DNA of 64,000 bases from Rhodospirillaceae bacterium. Lineage in GTDB: Bacteria; Pseudomonadota; Alphaproteobacteria; Rhodospirillales; Rhodospirillaceae. Positions 15,744 to 24,768 of this stretch are shown piece by piece. The notes below the pieces were generated by a model. It was not told the origin of the DNA, ran no database searches, and worked only from the letters and a program-made list of their open reading frames with translations. Location of the stretch: positions 1-64,000 of the forward strand of contig JABJAH010000063.1 in assembly GCA_018666155.1 (NCBI GenBank), written 5' to 3'. A program made the position numbers and the translations under genes. Position 1 is the first letter of the stretch. Every line of letters begins with the position of its first letter.

Positions 15744-16972
15744 GTGCGATAGTCGGCGTTAATGTCGATGTAGCCGTGGGTGAGGTCACAGGTCCACACT
15801 GTCGCCTGTCCGTCACCGATCCCAACATCAATGTCTATTTCGATATCACGGCCATGCATGTGCGCGGTTACCGGAGTCTCGTCGTAACCGGGGACCGGCT
15901 CCCCATCCTTAGTAATTTGAACGCCGCCAATGGCGATGGCTAATTTATCCCGATCTGCTTTCTCGCCTGCTTTTCCCACGGCCATGACGATCCGGCCCCA
16001 ATTCGCGTCCTCTCCGGCAATCGCGGTTTTGACCAGCGGTGAATTGCCAACGGCGAGACCGATCCGTCGCGCCGTGTCATCGCTTTCCGCACCGGCAACC
16101 CGAATCTCGATAAATTTTTGTGCGCCTTCACCGTCCTTAACAACTTGATGCGCGAGCTCGATGAGCAAGTCATCCAAGGCCTCTTCAAAAGCCCGTAACC
16201 GCTTCTCGCCAAACTCAGTGACCGGAGCGTGATCCGCCTGACCCGTCGCGAACAGCAACAACGTATCCGAGGTCGACGTGTCGCTGTCGATGGTGATGGC
16301 GTTAAAGCTCTTATCCGCTCCATTCGCGATTACATTCTGGGCGATGTCCGGTGACAAAACGGCATCTGTCATAACGTAGGCCAGCATCGTCGCCATATCG
16401 GGCGCGATCATTCCTGAGCCTTTGGCAATACCAACCAGCGTCACGGTCGTGCCGTCGATCTCCGCGGTTCTCATTGCACCTTTTGCATAGGTGTCTGTTG
16501 TCATGATCGCGGTGGCGGCTTGCTCCCATGCGGTATCCGAAAGCGTGGTTTTAAGGTCACCGATCTTCGCGGTAATCCTATCTTCCAAAAGGTACTCGCC
16601 GATTGTGCCGGTGGAGCAGACGAAAACGTCGTTAGAATCGCACCCAATCGCGTCGGACACAGCAGCTGCCGTTTTCGCCACCGCCTCTCTGCCGCGTTTG
16701 CCCGTAAATACGTTTGCGTTGCCCGCGTTCACGACCAGGGCGCGCGCCGCCCCGTTACCCAGGGCGACCCGATTCCAATCCACAGGCGCGCCAGCGGTTG
16801 TCGATTTCGTCATAACGCCGCCGACGACTGTGTCCGGCGCGAATTCGGCCAGCATTAGGTCCAGGCGGCCGCTATAGCGTACGCCCGCCTCGCAGGCGGC
16901 GAGTCTTACGCCACGAACCGGCGGTAAAGCGGGAAAATGGGCGGGCGCGAAGGGTGACGGAGGGTAGGCCAT
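15740..16972 (-). CDS. argJ: Arginine biosynthesis bifunctional protein ArgJ
   Basis: ArgJ moves the acetyl group of N-acetylornithine to glutamate and, in many bacteria, also makes N-acetylglutamate from acetyl-CoA. The precursor cleaves itself before a threonine that becomes the catalytic nucleophile; here it is Thr195 in GMIAPDMATML. The oxyanion-loop segment CSTGTIGEYL is also present, and the C-terminus WTCDLTHGYIDINADYRT is typical. The start at 16972 (MAYPPSPFAP) is preferred over a frame extension to 17008. At 410 residues the length is normal. It is divergent from secA. Confidence 0.94.
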   Translation of the reverse strand: MAYPPSPFAPAHFPALPPVRGVRLAACEAGVRYSGRLDLMLAEFAPDTVVGGVMTKSTTAGAPVDWNRVALGNGAARALVVNAGNANVFTGKRGREAVAKTAAAVSDAIGCDSNDVFVCSTGTIGEYLLEDRITAKIGDLKTTLSDTAWEQAATAIMTTDTYAKGAMRTAEIDGTTVTLVGIAKGSGMIAPDMATMLAYVMTDAVLSPDIAQNVIANGADKSFNAITIDSDTSTSDTLLLFATGQADHAPVTEFGEKRLRAFEEALDDLLIELAHQVVKDGEGAQKFIEIRVAGAESDDTARRIGLAVGNSPLVKTAIAGEDANWGRIVMAVGKAGEKADRDKLAIAIGGVQITKDGEPVPGYDETPVTAHMHGRDIEIDIDVGIGDGQATVWTCDLTHGYIDINADYRT

Positions 16973-17091
16973 GGCTCTCAATCCTGAATAATGGCCGGTT
17001 ATTCGCACAGCAGGCCGTTATGGTCCAGTTTGTCATAATCCAGCCAAAGCGTCGAAACCCTAGAAAACACTCAGATTCGGCCTTCCTGTCG

Positions 17092-17120
17092 TTGACAGCG
17101 GGCGGCCAGGTTCCTATGTC
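17092..17120 (+). promoter_or_regulatory. Predicted secA promoter
   Basis: A perfect TTGACA (17092-17097) stands 17 bases ahead of TATGTC (17115-17120), giving a predicted start about 50 bases before the secA ATG. The intergenic region shared with argJ is about 200 bases long. Confidence 0.5.
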
Positions 17121-17175
17121 TTCGGCGCGCATCTTTATCTGGTGCGCTTTATTTTAACCCCAAGCCGAGGTGTCC

Positions 17176-19917
17176 ATGTTCGGCGCAATCGCCAAACGCC
17201 TGTTTGGGACCGCAGCCGACCGTTTCATTAAGCAGATGAAACCGGTCGTTGATGCCGTCAACGCCCTTGAGCCAGAACTCGAGGCTCTTGACGATGACGC
17301 CCTGCGTGCGCGCACCGGCTGGCTCAAGTCCCGCATCAAAGACGGTGAGTCCCTCGACGATATATTGGTCGACGCGTTTGCCACTGTGCGCGAAGCGGCA
17401 AAGCGGACCCTGGGGCAACGTCATTTTGATGTGCAGATTATGGGTGGCGTGGTCCTCCATAACGGTAAGATTTCTGAAATGGGGACCGGCGAGGGTAAAA
17501 CGCTCGTCGCGACATTACCCGTCTATTTGAACGCGCTTGAAGAGAAAGGCGTTCACGTCGTCACCGTTAATGATTATTTGGCCAGCCGCGATGCCGAATG
17601 GATGGGCCAAGTCTATCGGTTCCTAGGCCTAACGGTCGGCTGTATCCAAGGTGGCTTGGATGATCACGCCCGTCGGGCGGCTTATGCCTGCGACGTAATT
17701 TATGGCACGAACAATGAGTACGGGTTCGACTATTTGCGCGACAATATGAAGTACGCACTCGCAGATATGGTGCAGCGCGAATTTAGGTACGCCATCGTCG
17801 ATGAAGTGGACTCTATCCTTATTGACGAAGCGCGGACGCCTCTCATCATCTCAGGGCCGTCGGACGACAAGACGGATCTTTATGAAAAAGTTGATGTCAT
17901 TATTCCGCTCCTAACGGAAGAAGATTACGAGAAAGATGAGAAAGCGCGCTCAATCGCTCTTACCGATGAAGGGGCAGAGCACGCTGAAAATCTTCTTAGA
18001 GAGAAGGGCATCCTCACCGAAGGCAACATGTATGACCTTCAAAATATCGCGCTGATTCATCACGTCAATCAGGGGCTACGCGCACACCATTTATTTCAGA
18101 AGGATGTGCACTATCTCGTTCGCGATGATCGTGTGCACTTGATCGACGAGTTTACCGGCAGAGTGATGGACGGTCGTAGATTATCAGAGGGTCTGCATCA
18201 GGCGATCGAAGCCAGAGAAAATGTCTCTGTGCAGAATGAGAATCAAACGCTCGCTTCTATTACCTATCAAAACTACTTCCGTATGTACCCCAAACTGGCT
18301 GGTATGACTGGTACGGCGATGACGGAAGCCGAAGAATTCGGCTCAATTTATGGCCTAGAGGTTATCGAAATCCCACCGAATCTACCGCAGGCGCGTCTCG
18401 ATGCGGATGACGAAGTTTACCGCACAGAAGAAGAAAAGAATGAGGCGATCATAGAGCTCATCGAAGAGTGCTATGCCCGCCAACAACCGGTTTTGGTTGG
18501 CACGGTATCGATTGAGAAGTCTGAGACACTCGCGAACCTTCTAAAAAAGCAGCAGAAGGTTAAGGCGGAAGTGCTCAATGCGAAACAGCATGAGCGCGAA
18601 GCCTTTATCATCGCCCAGGCGGGTGTTCCCGGTTCTGTAACTATTGCGACCAACATGGCAGGGCGCGGCACTGATATTCAGCTCGGTGGTAACCCAGAGT
18701 TCGTGATTGAGGAAAAAGAAAAAACCAAGGGCAAACCTCTCAGTGAAGAAGAGCAACAGGTCATTCGCGACGATATCGAGGCCAAAAGAAAGATAGCCCT
18801 CGAGGCCGGTGGATTGTTCGTGCTTGGCACAGAGCGCCATGAGAGTCGGAGGATCGATAACCAATTGCGCGGACGTTCGGGTCGTCAGGGTGACCCTGGG
18901 TCATCGCGGTTCTTCTTGTCTTTGCAAGACGACCTAATGCGTATTTTCGGTTCGGAACGCATGGATAGCATGTTGCAACGTCTTGGCCTTGAGCGCGGCG
19001 AGGCGATCGTTCATCCATGGATCAATAAGGCGATTGAGAAAGCGCAACAAAAAGTCGAAGCCCGCAACTTTGATATTCGCAAGAATTTGCTGCAGTACGA
19101 CGACGTGATGAATGACCAACGCAAGGCCATTTTCGATCAACGTAAGGAAGTGATGTCGTCCGAAGATGTTTCAGATTTCGTTACAGACATGCGCCACGAA
19201 GTTATCGAAGATCTTGTCGCCCGCGCACTGCCGGAACGAGCGATGGCTGAGCAATGGGATACGGACCTCCTGCACGAAGAAAGCCTCCGTCTGTTGGGTC
19301 TTGATTTACCCTACGCTGAATGGGCGGCGGAAGAAGGTATTGCAAACGAAGAAATTCAAGAGCGCATGATCGACGCCTCTAATCGCAAAATGGCGGAGAA
19401 AAGCGTCAACGTTGGCACCGATGTTATGCGCCGGGTCGAGAAAAGCTTATTCTTGCAAATGATAGATGCGGGCTGGCGCGACCACCTGCAGCAGCTAGAT
19501 TTTCTACGCGCCTCGATAAATTTACGGTCTTACGCCCAAAAGCAACCGCTGCTGGAATATCAAAAAGAATCCTTTGCTATGTTTCAGGAGATGCTTGAAG
19601 GACTCCGTGAGCGGGTTACAGAAATTCTATCTCGTGTGGAGATCAAAGTTGAGCCAACGGCAGATCAGCTCAAACCCGTCGGGCCTCAACTCTCCCGACC
19701 TTTGACACCCGAGCAGACAGAGGCGCGGCGCAAGAGGATCGATGAAATTGGCCAGCAACGGGCGATGCCGCGTATCAACCCCAAAGAACGCGATTCAAAT
19801 GATCCAGCCAGCTGGGGCAAAGTAGCCAGAAACGAACAATGCCCCTGTGGTTCAGGCAAAAAATACAAGCATTGCCATGGGGTTGTCGGATCCCAGACAA
19901 CGCCGGAAAATGTTTGA
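17176..19917 (+). CDS. secA: Protein translocase ATPase SecA
   Basis: This 913-residue motor drives preproteins through SecYEG. The Walker A-type segment GEGKTL, the DEVDS Walker B motif, the [13 protein letters not shown] and [10 protein letters not shown] motifs of the helicase core, and the C-terminal zinc-binding [14 protein letters not shown] (SecB-binding) are all present. The start is the ATG at 17176, five bases after GAGG; a GTG at 17170 is less likely. The gene appears to be monocistronic, with no clear terminator directly after it. Confidence 0.97.
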   Translation: MFGAIAKRLFGTAADRFIKQMKPVVDAVNALEPELEALDDDALRARTGWLKSRIKDGESLDDILVDAFATVREAAKRTLGQRHFDVQIMGGVVLHNGKISEMGTGEGKTLVATLPVYLNALEEKGVHVVTVNDYLASRDAEWMGQVYRFLGLTVGCIQGGLDDHARRAAYACDVIYGTNNEYGFDYLRDNMKYALADMVQREFRYAIVDEVDSILIDEARTPLIISGPSDDKTDLYEKVDVIIPLLTEEDYEKDEKARSIALTDEGAEHAENLLREKGILTEGNMYDLQNIALIHHVNQGLRAHHLFQKDVHYLVRDDRVHLIDEFTGRVMDGRRLSEGLHQAIEARENVSVQNENQTLASITYQNYFRMYPKLAGMTGTAMTEAEEFGSIYGLEVIEIPPNLPQARLDADDEVYRTEEEKNEAIIELIEECYARQQPVLVGTVSIEKSETLANLLKKQQKVKAEVLNAKQHEREAFIIAQAGVPGSVTIATNMAGRGTDIQLGGNPEFVIEEKEKTKGKPLSEEEQQVIRDDIEAKRKIALEAGGLFVLGTERHESRRIDNQLRGRSGRQGDPGSSRFFLSLQDDLMRIFGSERMDSMLQRLGLERGEAIVHPWINKAIEKAQQKVEARNFDIRKNLLQYDDVMNDQRKAIFDQRKEVMSSEDVSDFVTDMRHEVIEDLVARALPERAMAEQWDTDLLHEESLRLLGLDLPYAEWAAEEGIANEEIQERMIDASNRKMAEKSVNVGTDVMRRVEKSLFLQMIDAGWRDHLQQLDFLRASINLRSYAQKQPLLEYQKESFAMFQEMLEGLRERVTEILSRVEIKVEPTADQLKPVGPQLSRPLTPEQTEARRKRIDEIGQQRAMPRINPKERDSNDPASWGKVARNEQCPCGSGKKYKHCHGVVGSQTTPENV

Positions 19918-19942
19918 AACCATTTGTCCGACTAGCGCGTTT

Positions 19943-19971
19943 TTGACTTGAATCGACCTGTCGACTAACAT
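19943..19971 (+). promoter_or_regulatory. Predicted promoter of the solitary 73-residue gene
   Basis: TTGACT (19943-19948) and TAACAT (19966-19971) are spaced exactly 17 bases apart, 59 bases ahead of the start codon. This is one of the better sigma70-type matches in the window. Confidence 0.5.
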
Positions 19972-20030
19972 CCTACGACACCGACCCGGCCTGTAATGTT
20001 TGTAAGCCGGTGTTTTTGCAGGAGAAACCC

Positions 20031-20252
20031 ATGGCTATTGAACCGACAATCGAGTCTGCTCTCACGGCACAGCGGTCGAATTTCCTCAATAAAATCGGTA
20101 ATTCTGCCCAGGGCAGCCAATCGGCGAACAATCAAGCCGCCGTCAACAATGTTGCGGATCAAGTGCGTGGCCATCGCGATGATGACGATGAAAATAATCG
20201 CCGCTCTTCTCCTCCGCCAGGTCGGGGTGGGAGTCTCGATATCTCAGTATAG
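20031..20252 (+). CDS. Small hypothetical protein with a disordered acidic/arginine tail
   Basis: This 73-residue product is not one I recognise. It begins MAIEPTIESALTAQRSN, has a Gln/Asn/Ala-rich middle (GSQSANNQAAVNNVADQV), a run of Asp followed by Arg (RDDDDENNRRSS) and a Pro/Gly end. It has no signal peptide or membrane segment. The start has a good AGGAG seven bases upstream. It has its own promoter-like sequence and a strong terminator just downstream, so it is a single-gene unit and may be expressed at a high level. Little similarity to known families can be seen. Confidence 0.65.
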   Translation: MAIEPTIESALTAQRSNFLNKIGNSAQGSQSANNQAAVNNVADQVRGHRDDDDENNRRSSPPPGRGGSLDISV

Positions 20253-20260
20253 AGATATCG
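20237..20260 (+). other. Perfect hairpin over the stop codon
   Basis: Nine-base arms CGATATCTC (20237-20245) and GAGATATCG (20252-20260) enclose a six-base loop that contains the TAG stop codon of the small gene. There is no T-run, so it is not itself a terminator; it may protect the messenger 3' end. Confidence 0.5.
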
Positions 20261-20276
20261 TGAATTCTTTATTCGG

Positions 20277-20304
20277 AAGGCGGTGTTTTAGCACCGCCTT
20301 TTTA
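20277..20304 (+). terminator. Rho-independent terminator of the small gene
   Basis: A perfect nine-base-pair stem (aaggcggtg at 20277-20285, caccgcctt at 20292-20300) with a six-base loop runs straight into a T-run. Confidence 0.9.
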
Positions 20305-20430
20305 CTTTTATGACATCCCCCAAGCCGAAGTGGCTCGCTATCCCGGCGTAAAGGGTGTGGCACGTCCATCCTTATTCTGCGTTACTGAGGGACCGTTGCC
20401 ACGTTGGTTTCGCAAATTGGAGGTGTGCTC

Positions 20431-21483
20431 ATGCGTCATCTACTTTCAGCTTTGATGCTTCTGCCGTGTTTCGCTGTAACGGCGACGGCGCAGGATCAGC
20501 CGCCGCTGCAGCGGGATCTAATGATCATCAGTGAGCTGTTCCCCGGCACCTACGACAACATGGAACAGGTGTACTTTGACAACCGGCTAGAGCTGCCCGA
20601 GGACATCACGCATGAGCGGTTAATGTCAGAAGTGCGCCGCATCCCGAACGATCGTTTTGGTGAGAACGCGTTTTTCATTCTGGACTATTGGTTCACGCAA
20701 GACCGCTGGCACCCTCGCATCTATTCTTTTCATATCGATGAAGCGGAAAACGCGATTCGCATGAAACTTCATTCGTTTGCAGGGTTCGATCGCGCACCCT
20801 ATCTGAAAGCCCACGAAGACTTGTCCGCGCTGGACAGTTTATCGCTTGATGATCTCACAAACCTGCCGCAGTGCGACTTGTTCTGGAGCCAGGCAGTTGG
20901 TGGATACGAGGCAAAGATGAAAGACAAAGCCTGTGTCTATGAGGAACAGGGCGAAACCGTCTACGCCGATTATCAAATGATGCTCAGTGACCGGGCGCTG
21001 TGGAAGGGCGATGTTATTCGACGGGTGTCAGACGACATACAAATTAATTCCGAGCCCGACGTTTTGCACAAACAACTTAAAGCTCGTCACTTTACGTGCT
21101 CCATGTCATTCAGCGGTGAGCGGGGCAAAAAAGAAAATTTTTACCCACTGCCCATCCACGATCAGGGCGGAACTTATTTCGTGCCACGGCCTACGAAAGA
21201 GAATCCGGATCGGCAGATCGGGGTTCGGTTACGAAATGTGGATTGGGCGATGAACAACACGGCCAATGGATTTACCAACGACGTCTTTGTTATGTACATC
21301 GTCGAGCGAGCCAGCGGCCAGAATGATTACAACGTGACCTACACGTGGGGCGCGCCGGAAGAGGTAAGCGTTGGTTTGAATTTGCAGTGGCTTTTGGCGT
21401 CCTGCTACATCACGCCGCAAAATCAGACTCGCCCGTATCTTACGAGAACCCCAGCAGGCCCCTGGCAAAGTCCGTCGCCGTAA
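20431..21483 (+). CDS. Secreted CpcT/CpeT-like protein
   Basis: The 350-residue product has a Sec signal peptide (RHLLSALMLLPCFAVTATAQ) and a mature part that resembles the CpcT/CpeT chromophore-lyase fold: LFPGTYDNMEQVYFDNRL, then RIYSFHIDEAENAIRMKLHSF, and CDLFWSQAVGGYEA with later Cys residues. In cyanobacteria these proteins attach bilins to phycobiliproteins; homologs in heterotrophs are of unknown role. The start is set by GGAGGT ahead of the ATG at 20431. Its last 44 bases overlap the end of ftsY on the opposite strand. The assignment is by pattern and is moderately sure. Confidence 0.65.
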   Translation: MRHLLSALMLLPCFAVTATAQDQPPLQRDLMIISELFPGTYDNMEQVYFDNRLELPEDITHERLMSEVRRIPNDRFGENAFFILDYWFTQDRWHPRIYSFHIDEAENAIRMKLHSFAGFDRAPYLKAHEDLSALDSLSLDDLTNLPQCDLFWSQAVGGYEAKMKDKACVYEEQGETVYADYQMMLSDRALWKGDVIRRVSDDIQINSEPDVLHKQLKARHFTCSMSFSGERGKKENFYPLPIHDQGGTYFVPRPTKENPDRQIGVRLRNVDWAMNNTANGFTNDVFVMYIVERASGQNDYNVTYTWGAPEEVSVGLNLQWLLASCYITPQNQTRPYLTRTPAGPWQSPSP

Positions 21484-22390
21484 ACGGTCGCAGGTCGTCG
21501 ACGCCTTCGCCAACGCCGAGGTAATGCACCGGTAGCCCGAATTTTTCGGCGAGGGCCACGACAACGCCTCCCTTGGCCGTGCCGTCAACTTTGGTGAGCA
21601 CTAAGCCGGTGACGCCAGCGATATCTCTAAACGCCTCAACTTGTGAGTGGGCGTTTTGTCCAACCGTGGCATCTAAAACGAGCAACACAGAGTGTGGCGC
21701 TGTTTCGTCTTTCTTTTTGATGACGCGGACGATCTTGGCTAACTCTGCCATCAAATTGTCTTTGTTCTGCAGCCGTCCAGCGGTGTCGATCAAAAGGATG
21801 TCATCGGATCGGGACGCCGATTCGTTCAGCGCGTCAAACGCAAGGCCCGCCGCGTCGGCCCCTGTCTCGCGGGCGATGACCGGCGCACCAGTGCGTTGAC
21901 CCCAGATTTGTAATTGTTCGACTGCCGCGGCGCGAAAGGTATCGCCGGCGGCAAGCGTCACGGCTCTTCCTTCGTCCCGGAATTGTTTGGTGAGCTTGCC
22001 GATGGTGGTCGTCTTGCCAGCGCCATTGACGCCGACGACAAGAATTACGAATGGCTTCTTTGACGCGTCTATTGTTAGAGGCACAGCCACCGGCGCTAAG
22101 GAATGGGCGATGTCTTCAGCGAAGGCCGTGCGCACTTCGTCTTCGGTGACGTCCTTGCCGAATCGGGTTTTGGCCAGATTGCCGGTCAGTCGGGCCGCCA
22201 TTGCGGCGCCAAGGTCTGCGGTGATGAGAAGTTCTTCCAGATCTTCTAGTGCGGCATCATCCAGCTTGCGTTTGGTGACCAGGTCACTAATGCCTCCCAC
22301 CAATTTTGCCGATGACTTACGCAAGCCTGAAGTCAGACGACCAAGCCAACCGGCCTTCTTCTCGGCACCTGGAGGGGACGGCTCAGGCAC
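21440..22390 (-). CDS. ftsY: Signal recognition particle receptor FtsY
   Basis: This 316-residue receptor has a short N-terminal region and the NG domain: VVGVNGAGKTTTIGKLTKQF (G1), the AAGDTFRAAAVEQL motif, LIDTAGRLQN (G3) and TKVDGTAKGG (G4). It docks SRP-ribosome complexes at the membrane together with Ffh, whose gene lies 2.4 kb away on the other strand. It is the last gene of a dapF-mtaB-ftsY operon, three bases after mtaB. The acidic A domain of E. coli FtsY is lacking, as is usual in alphaproteobacteria. The 3' end overlaps the convergent CpcT-like gene. Confidence 0.95.
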   Translation of the reverse strand: MPEPSPPGAEKKAGWLGRLTSGLRKSSAKLVGGISDLVTKRKLDDAALEDLEELLITADLGAAMAARLTGNLAKTRFGKDVTEDEVRTAFAEDIAHSLAPVAVPLTIDASKKPFVILVVGVNGAGKTTTIGKLTKQFRDEGRAVTLAAGDTFRAAAVEQLQIWGQRTGAPVIARETGADAAGLAFDALNESASRSDDILLIDTAGRLQNKDNLMAELAKIVRVIKKKDETAPHSVLLVLDATVGQNAHSQVEAFRDIAGVTGLVLTKVDGTAKGGVVVALAEKFGLPVHYLGVGEGVDDLRPFTATDFARGLLGFS

Positions 22391-22393
22391 AGT

Positions 22394-23665
22394 TTAGGCG
22401 GCGATCAACTGGACGTCGGTGGCCGAAGCGATGGTCACATCAATGAGTGTGCCGGGCTCGTATCCCGGAGATACGCGCACGGGAACAAAATGCTCGCTGT
22501 TGCCGATGCCACCGTCTTCCATCAACACCGATGCCCTGCTGCCAACGCGGCTCCCGAGGAATTTGCCCATGGCAATTTTCCCCGCGGCGCGCAGTTGCAT
22601 AGCGCGATTCTTAATCGTCGCCTTGTCGACTTGGGGCATCCGTGCCGCAGGCGTTCCCTCGCGGATAGAGTAAGGAAACACGTGCAGATGTGTCAGGCCC
22701 GCGTCGCTGACGAGCGCGAGGGTGTTTTCAAATTGCGCGTCAGTCTCCGTGGGAAAGCCAGCAATGATATCAGCGCCGAACACCGCATCGGGTCTAATCG
22801 ATCGAATATGATCGCAAAACGAAATGATGTCCTCGCGCAGATGCCGTCGCTTCATGCGCTTGAGAATGAGGTCGTCGCCTGCCTGCGCTGAAATATGAAA
22901 GTGCGGCAGGAGGCGGAGCTCGGTGGCAATGACACGGAACAGGTCTTCATCTGCTTCCGCCGGATCAAGGGAAGACAAACGAAGGCGTGGGAGTTCCGGT
23001 ACCGCAGCCAACAAGCGCTTGACCATTTGACCCAGCGTCGGGGTTCCCGGTAGATCGCTGCCATAGCCGGTTATGTCGACTCCGGTGAGCACAATTTCTT
23101 TGTGGCCGGCCGCGACAAGATCTCGAACTTCGTCGAACAAGCGGCCCATCGGCACGCTGCGGTTATTGCCGCGGGCGAAGGGGATGATGCAGAAGGTGCA
23201 GCGATGGTCACAGCCTTGTTGAATCTGAACAAAGGCCCGGGTCCGACCGTCAAACCCTTCAACTAGATGAGATGCCGTTTCCCGCACAGTCATGATGTCA
23301 CTGATGAGAAGGGGCGTGTGGTTGTCGGCCGCAAAGCTCTCCGCTTTCATCTTATGTTCGTTGCCGATCACCCGATCGATCTCGGGCATCGCAGCGTAGG
23401 CCTCGGGATTTAGCTGAACGGCACATCCCGTTGCGATAATTTCAGCGTCTGGATTTTCGCGGCGCAGCCGTCTTAGGGATTGCCGTCCTTGGCGCTCCGC
23501 TTCTTGGGTGACAGCGCAGGTGTTGACGATGATTGCATTGGTGCGGCCCGCTTTTTGCGCATGCCGCCGCATCACCTCAGACTCATAGGTGTTCAACCGG
23601 CAACCGAAACTGACCACCTCTGGTCCCGCTGCAATTTGCGACCGAGCTTTTTGTGCCGTTGTCAC
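22394..23665 (-). CDS. mtaB: tRNA t6A37 methylthiotransferase MtaB
   Basis: This 423-residue radical-SAM enzyme adds a methylthio group to N6-threonylcarbamoyladenosine 37 of tRNAs that read ANN codons. The N-terminal domain opens with VSFGCRLNTYESEVMRR and has further Cys residues for the auxiliary cluster; the radical-SAM motif is CDHRCTFCIIPFARG. The C-terminal TRAM-like region ends near residue 420. Its start overlaps the dapF stop by four bases and it precedes ftsY by three, the typical alphaproteobacterial order. Confidence 0.94.
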   Translation of the reverse strand: MTTAQKARSQIAAGPEVVSFGCRLNTYESEVMRRHAQKAGRTNAIIVNTCAVTQEAERQGRQSLRRLRRENPDAEIIATGCAVQLNPEAYAAMPEIDRVIGNEHKMKAESFAADNHTPLLISDIMTVRETASHLVEGFDGRTRAFVQIQQGCDHRCTFCIIPFARGNNRSVPMGRLFDEVRDLVAAGHKEIVLTGVDITGYGSDLPGTPTLGQMVKRLLAAVPELPRLRLSSLDPAEADEDLFRVIATELRLLPHFHISAQAGDDLILKRMKRRHLREDIISFCDHIRSIRPDAVFGADIIAGFPTETDAQFENTLALVSDAGLTHLHVFPYSIREGTPAARMPQVDKATIKNRAMQLRAAGKIAMGKFLGSRVGSRASVLMEDGGIGNSEHFVPVRVSPGYEPGTLIDVTIASATDVQLIAA

Positions 23666-24510
23666 GTCAACAAACCTCGGTCGAGAACACCCGAAAAGGT
23701 CTCGGCGACGGGTCCGGTCATCACCACATGGCCGTCTTCACGCCATAGAATATGGAGGTCGCCGCCATCGAGTGTGACCGTGACGGCGCGATCGGTCAGC
23801 TCCCGCCGGGCAGCCGCTACGCCAACGGCACAGGCGCCGGTCCCGCAGGCCTGCGTAATACCAACGCCACGTTCCCAGACTCTCATGCGGACGTGGGAGC
23901 GATCCAAGACCTGCACGATTTCAACATTGGTGTGTTTCGGGAACAGCGCATGGGTTTCAACCGTCGGTCCAAGTTGGGACAACTTGACGTTATCGACATC
24001 GTCGACGAAGAACACCACATGCGGGTTGCCCATGCTCACGGCGACCGGGTTTGACAGATTGCCGACCACCAGATCGAGATGGGCGGTGTTTTCCTCCATC
24101 GCGAGGGGGATGTCCTGCCAGTCGAGTTTTGCGGGCCCCATATCAACGGCAACAAGGCCGGCGTCTGCCCGTTTGGCTGACACTGGTCCGGCCAGAGTTT
24201 CTAGGGTCACCTCATCTTTGCCGAGATCATCCATGACGAGGGCGGCGACACAGCGGGCGCCATTTCCACATGAAGACACTACGCCGCCGTCGGCGTTGCG
24301 CACGGTCATGAAGGCGTCGCCCTCGGCTTGGGGGGGCTCAATAATGAGCAGTTGGTCAAACCCAACCCCGGTATGGCGGTTTGCGATGGCCCGAACCTGG
24401 GTTTCGCCGAGCTCCAGGGGCCGCGCGCGGGCATCCAGCACGACAAAATCGTTGCCGAGGCCGTGCATTTTGCGGAAGGGTAGGCCCTCTATGGTCGAAC
24501 CGGTTGTCAT
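23662..24510 (-). CDS. dapF: Diaminopimelate epimerase
   Basis: DapF interconverts LL- and meso-diaminopimelate for lysine and peptidoglycan synthesis. The two catalytic cysteines lie in CGNGARCVA and ACGTGACAVG, and the opening FRKMHGLGNDFVVLD is a hallmark. I prefer the ATG at 24510 (MTTGSTIEGLPF), which gives 282 residues, over a frame extension to 24561. The gene heads the dapF-mtaB-ftsY operon and is divergent from the ffh operon. Confidence 0.95.
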   Translation of the reverse strand: MTTGSTIEGLPFRKMHGLGNDFVVLDARARPLELGETQVRAIANRHTGVGFDQLLIIEPPQAEGDAFMTVRNADGGVVSSCGNGARCVAALVMDDLGKDEVTLETLAGPVSAKRADAGLVAVDMGPAKLDWQDIPLAMEENTAHLDLVVGNLSNPVAVSMGNPHVVFFVDDVDNVKLSQLGPTVETHALFPKHTNVEIVQVLDRSHVRMRVWERGVGITQACGTGACAVGVAAARRELTDRAVTVTLDGGDLHILWREDGHVVMTGPVAETFSGVLDRGLLT

Positions 24511-24589
24511 GGCCGGTTTATATGGGGCGGGCGGGGTTAAAGTCCAGCGCCAGAGAGTCACTGAAATGCCGCCTTTTTCCCGGATTTCC

Positions 24590-24618
24590 TTGACTCACCG
24601 GCCCCAAACCCGTAAATC
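24590..24618 (+). promoter_or_regulatory. Possible promoter of the ffh operon
   Basis: TTGACT (24590-24595) lies 17 bases ahead of TAAATC (24613-24618). It would give a leader of about 145 bases before the ffh ATG. The rest of the 258-base dapF-ffh spacer shows no other feature that I can name. Confidence 0.4.
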
Positions 24619-24768
24619 CCGGCCGTCTGGTCACATAGATCAGGCACAGGATTCACTTTTCTTCGGGCATCCTGCTCTCGAGGGGGTCCGCCAGTCCGCG
24701 AGGGTTCGCGCACTGGCGCGTTTCTCGTTGGGCTAAATGGATCCCGGCAACAGGACGCTTCGTACGGC

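Noticed and set aside
20355-20380. TGGCACGTCC resembling a sigma54 -24 element upstream of the CpcT-like gene
   Set aside because: No TTGC-type -12 element is found at the required distance.
23480-24736. 418-codon plus-strand frame opposite mtaB and dapF
   Set aside because: Both minus-strand genes are certain from their motifs; the frame is an antisense shadow rich in Ser, Arg and Thr.
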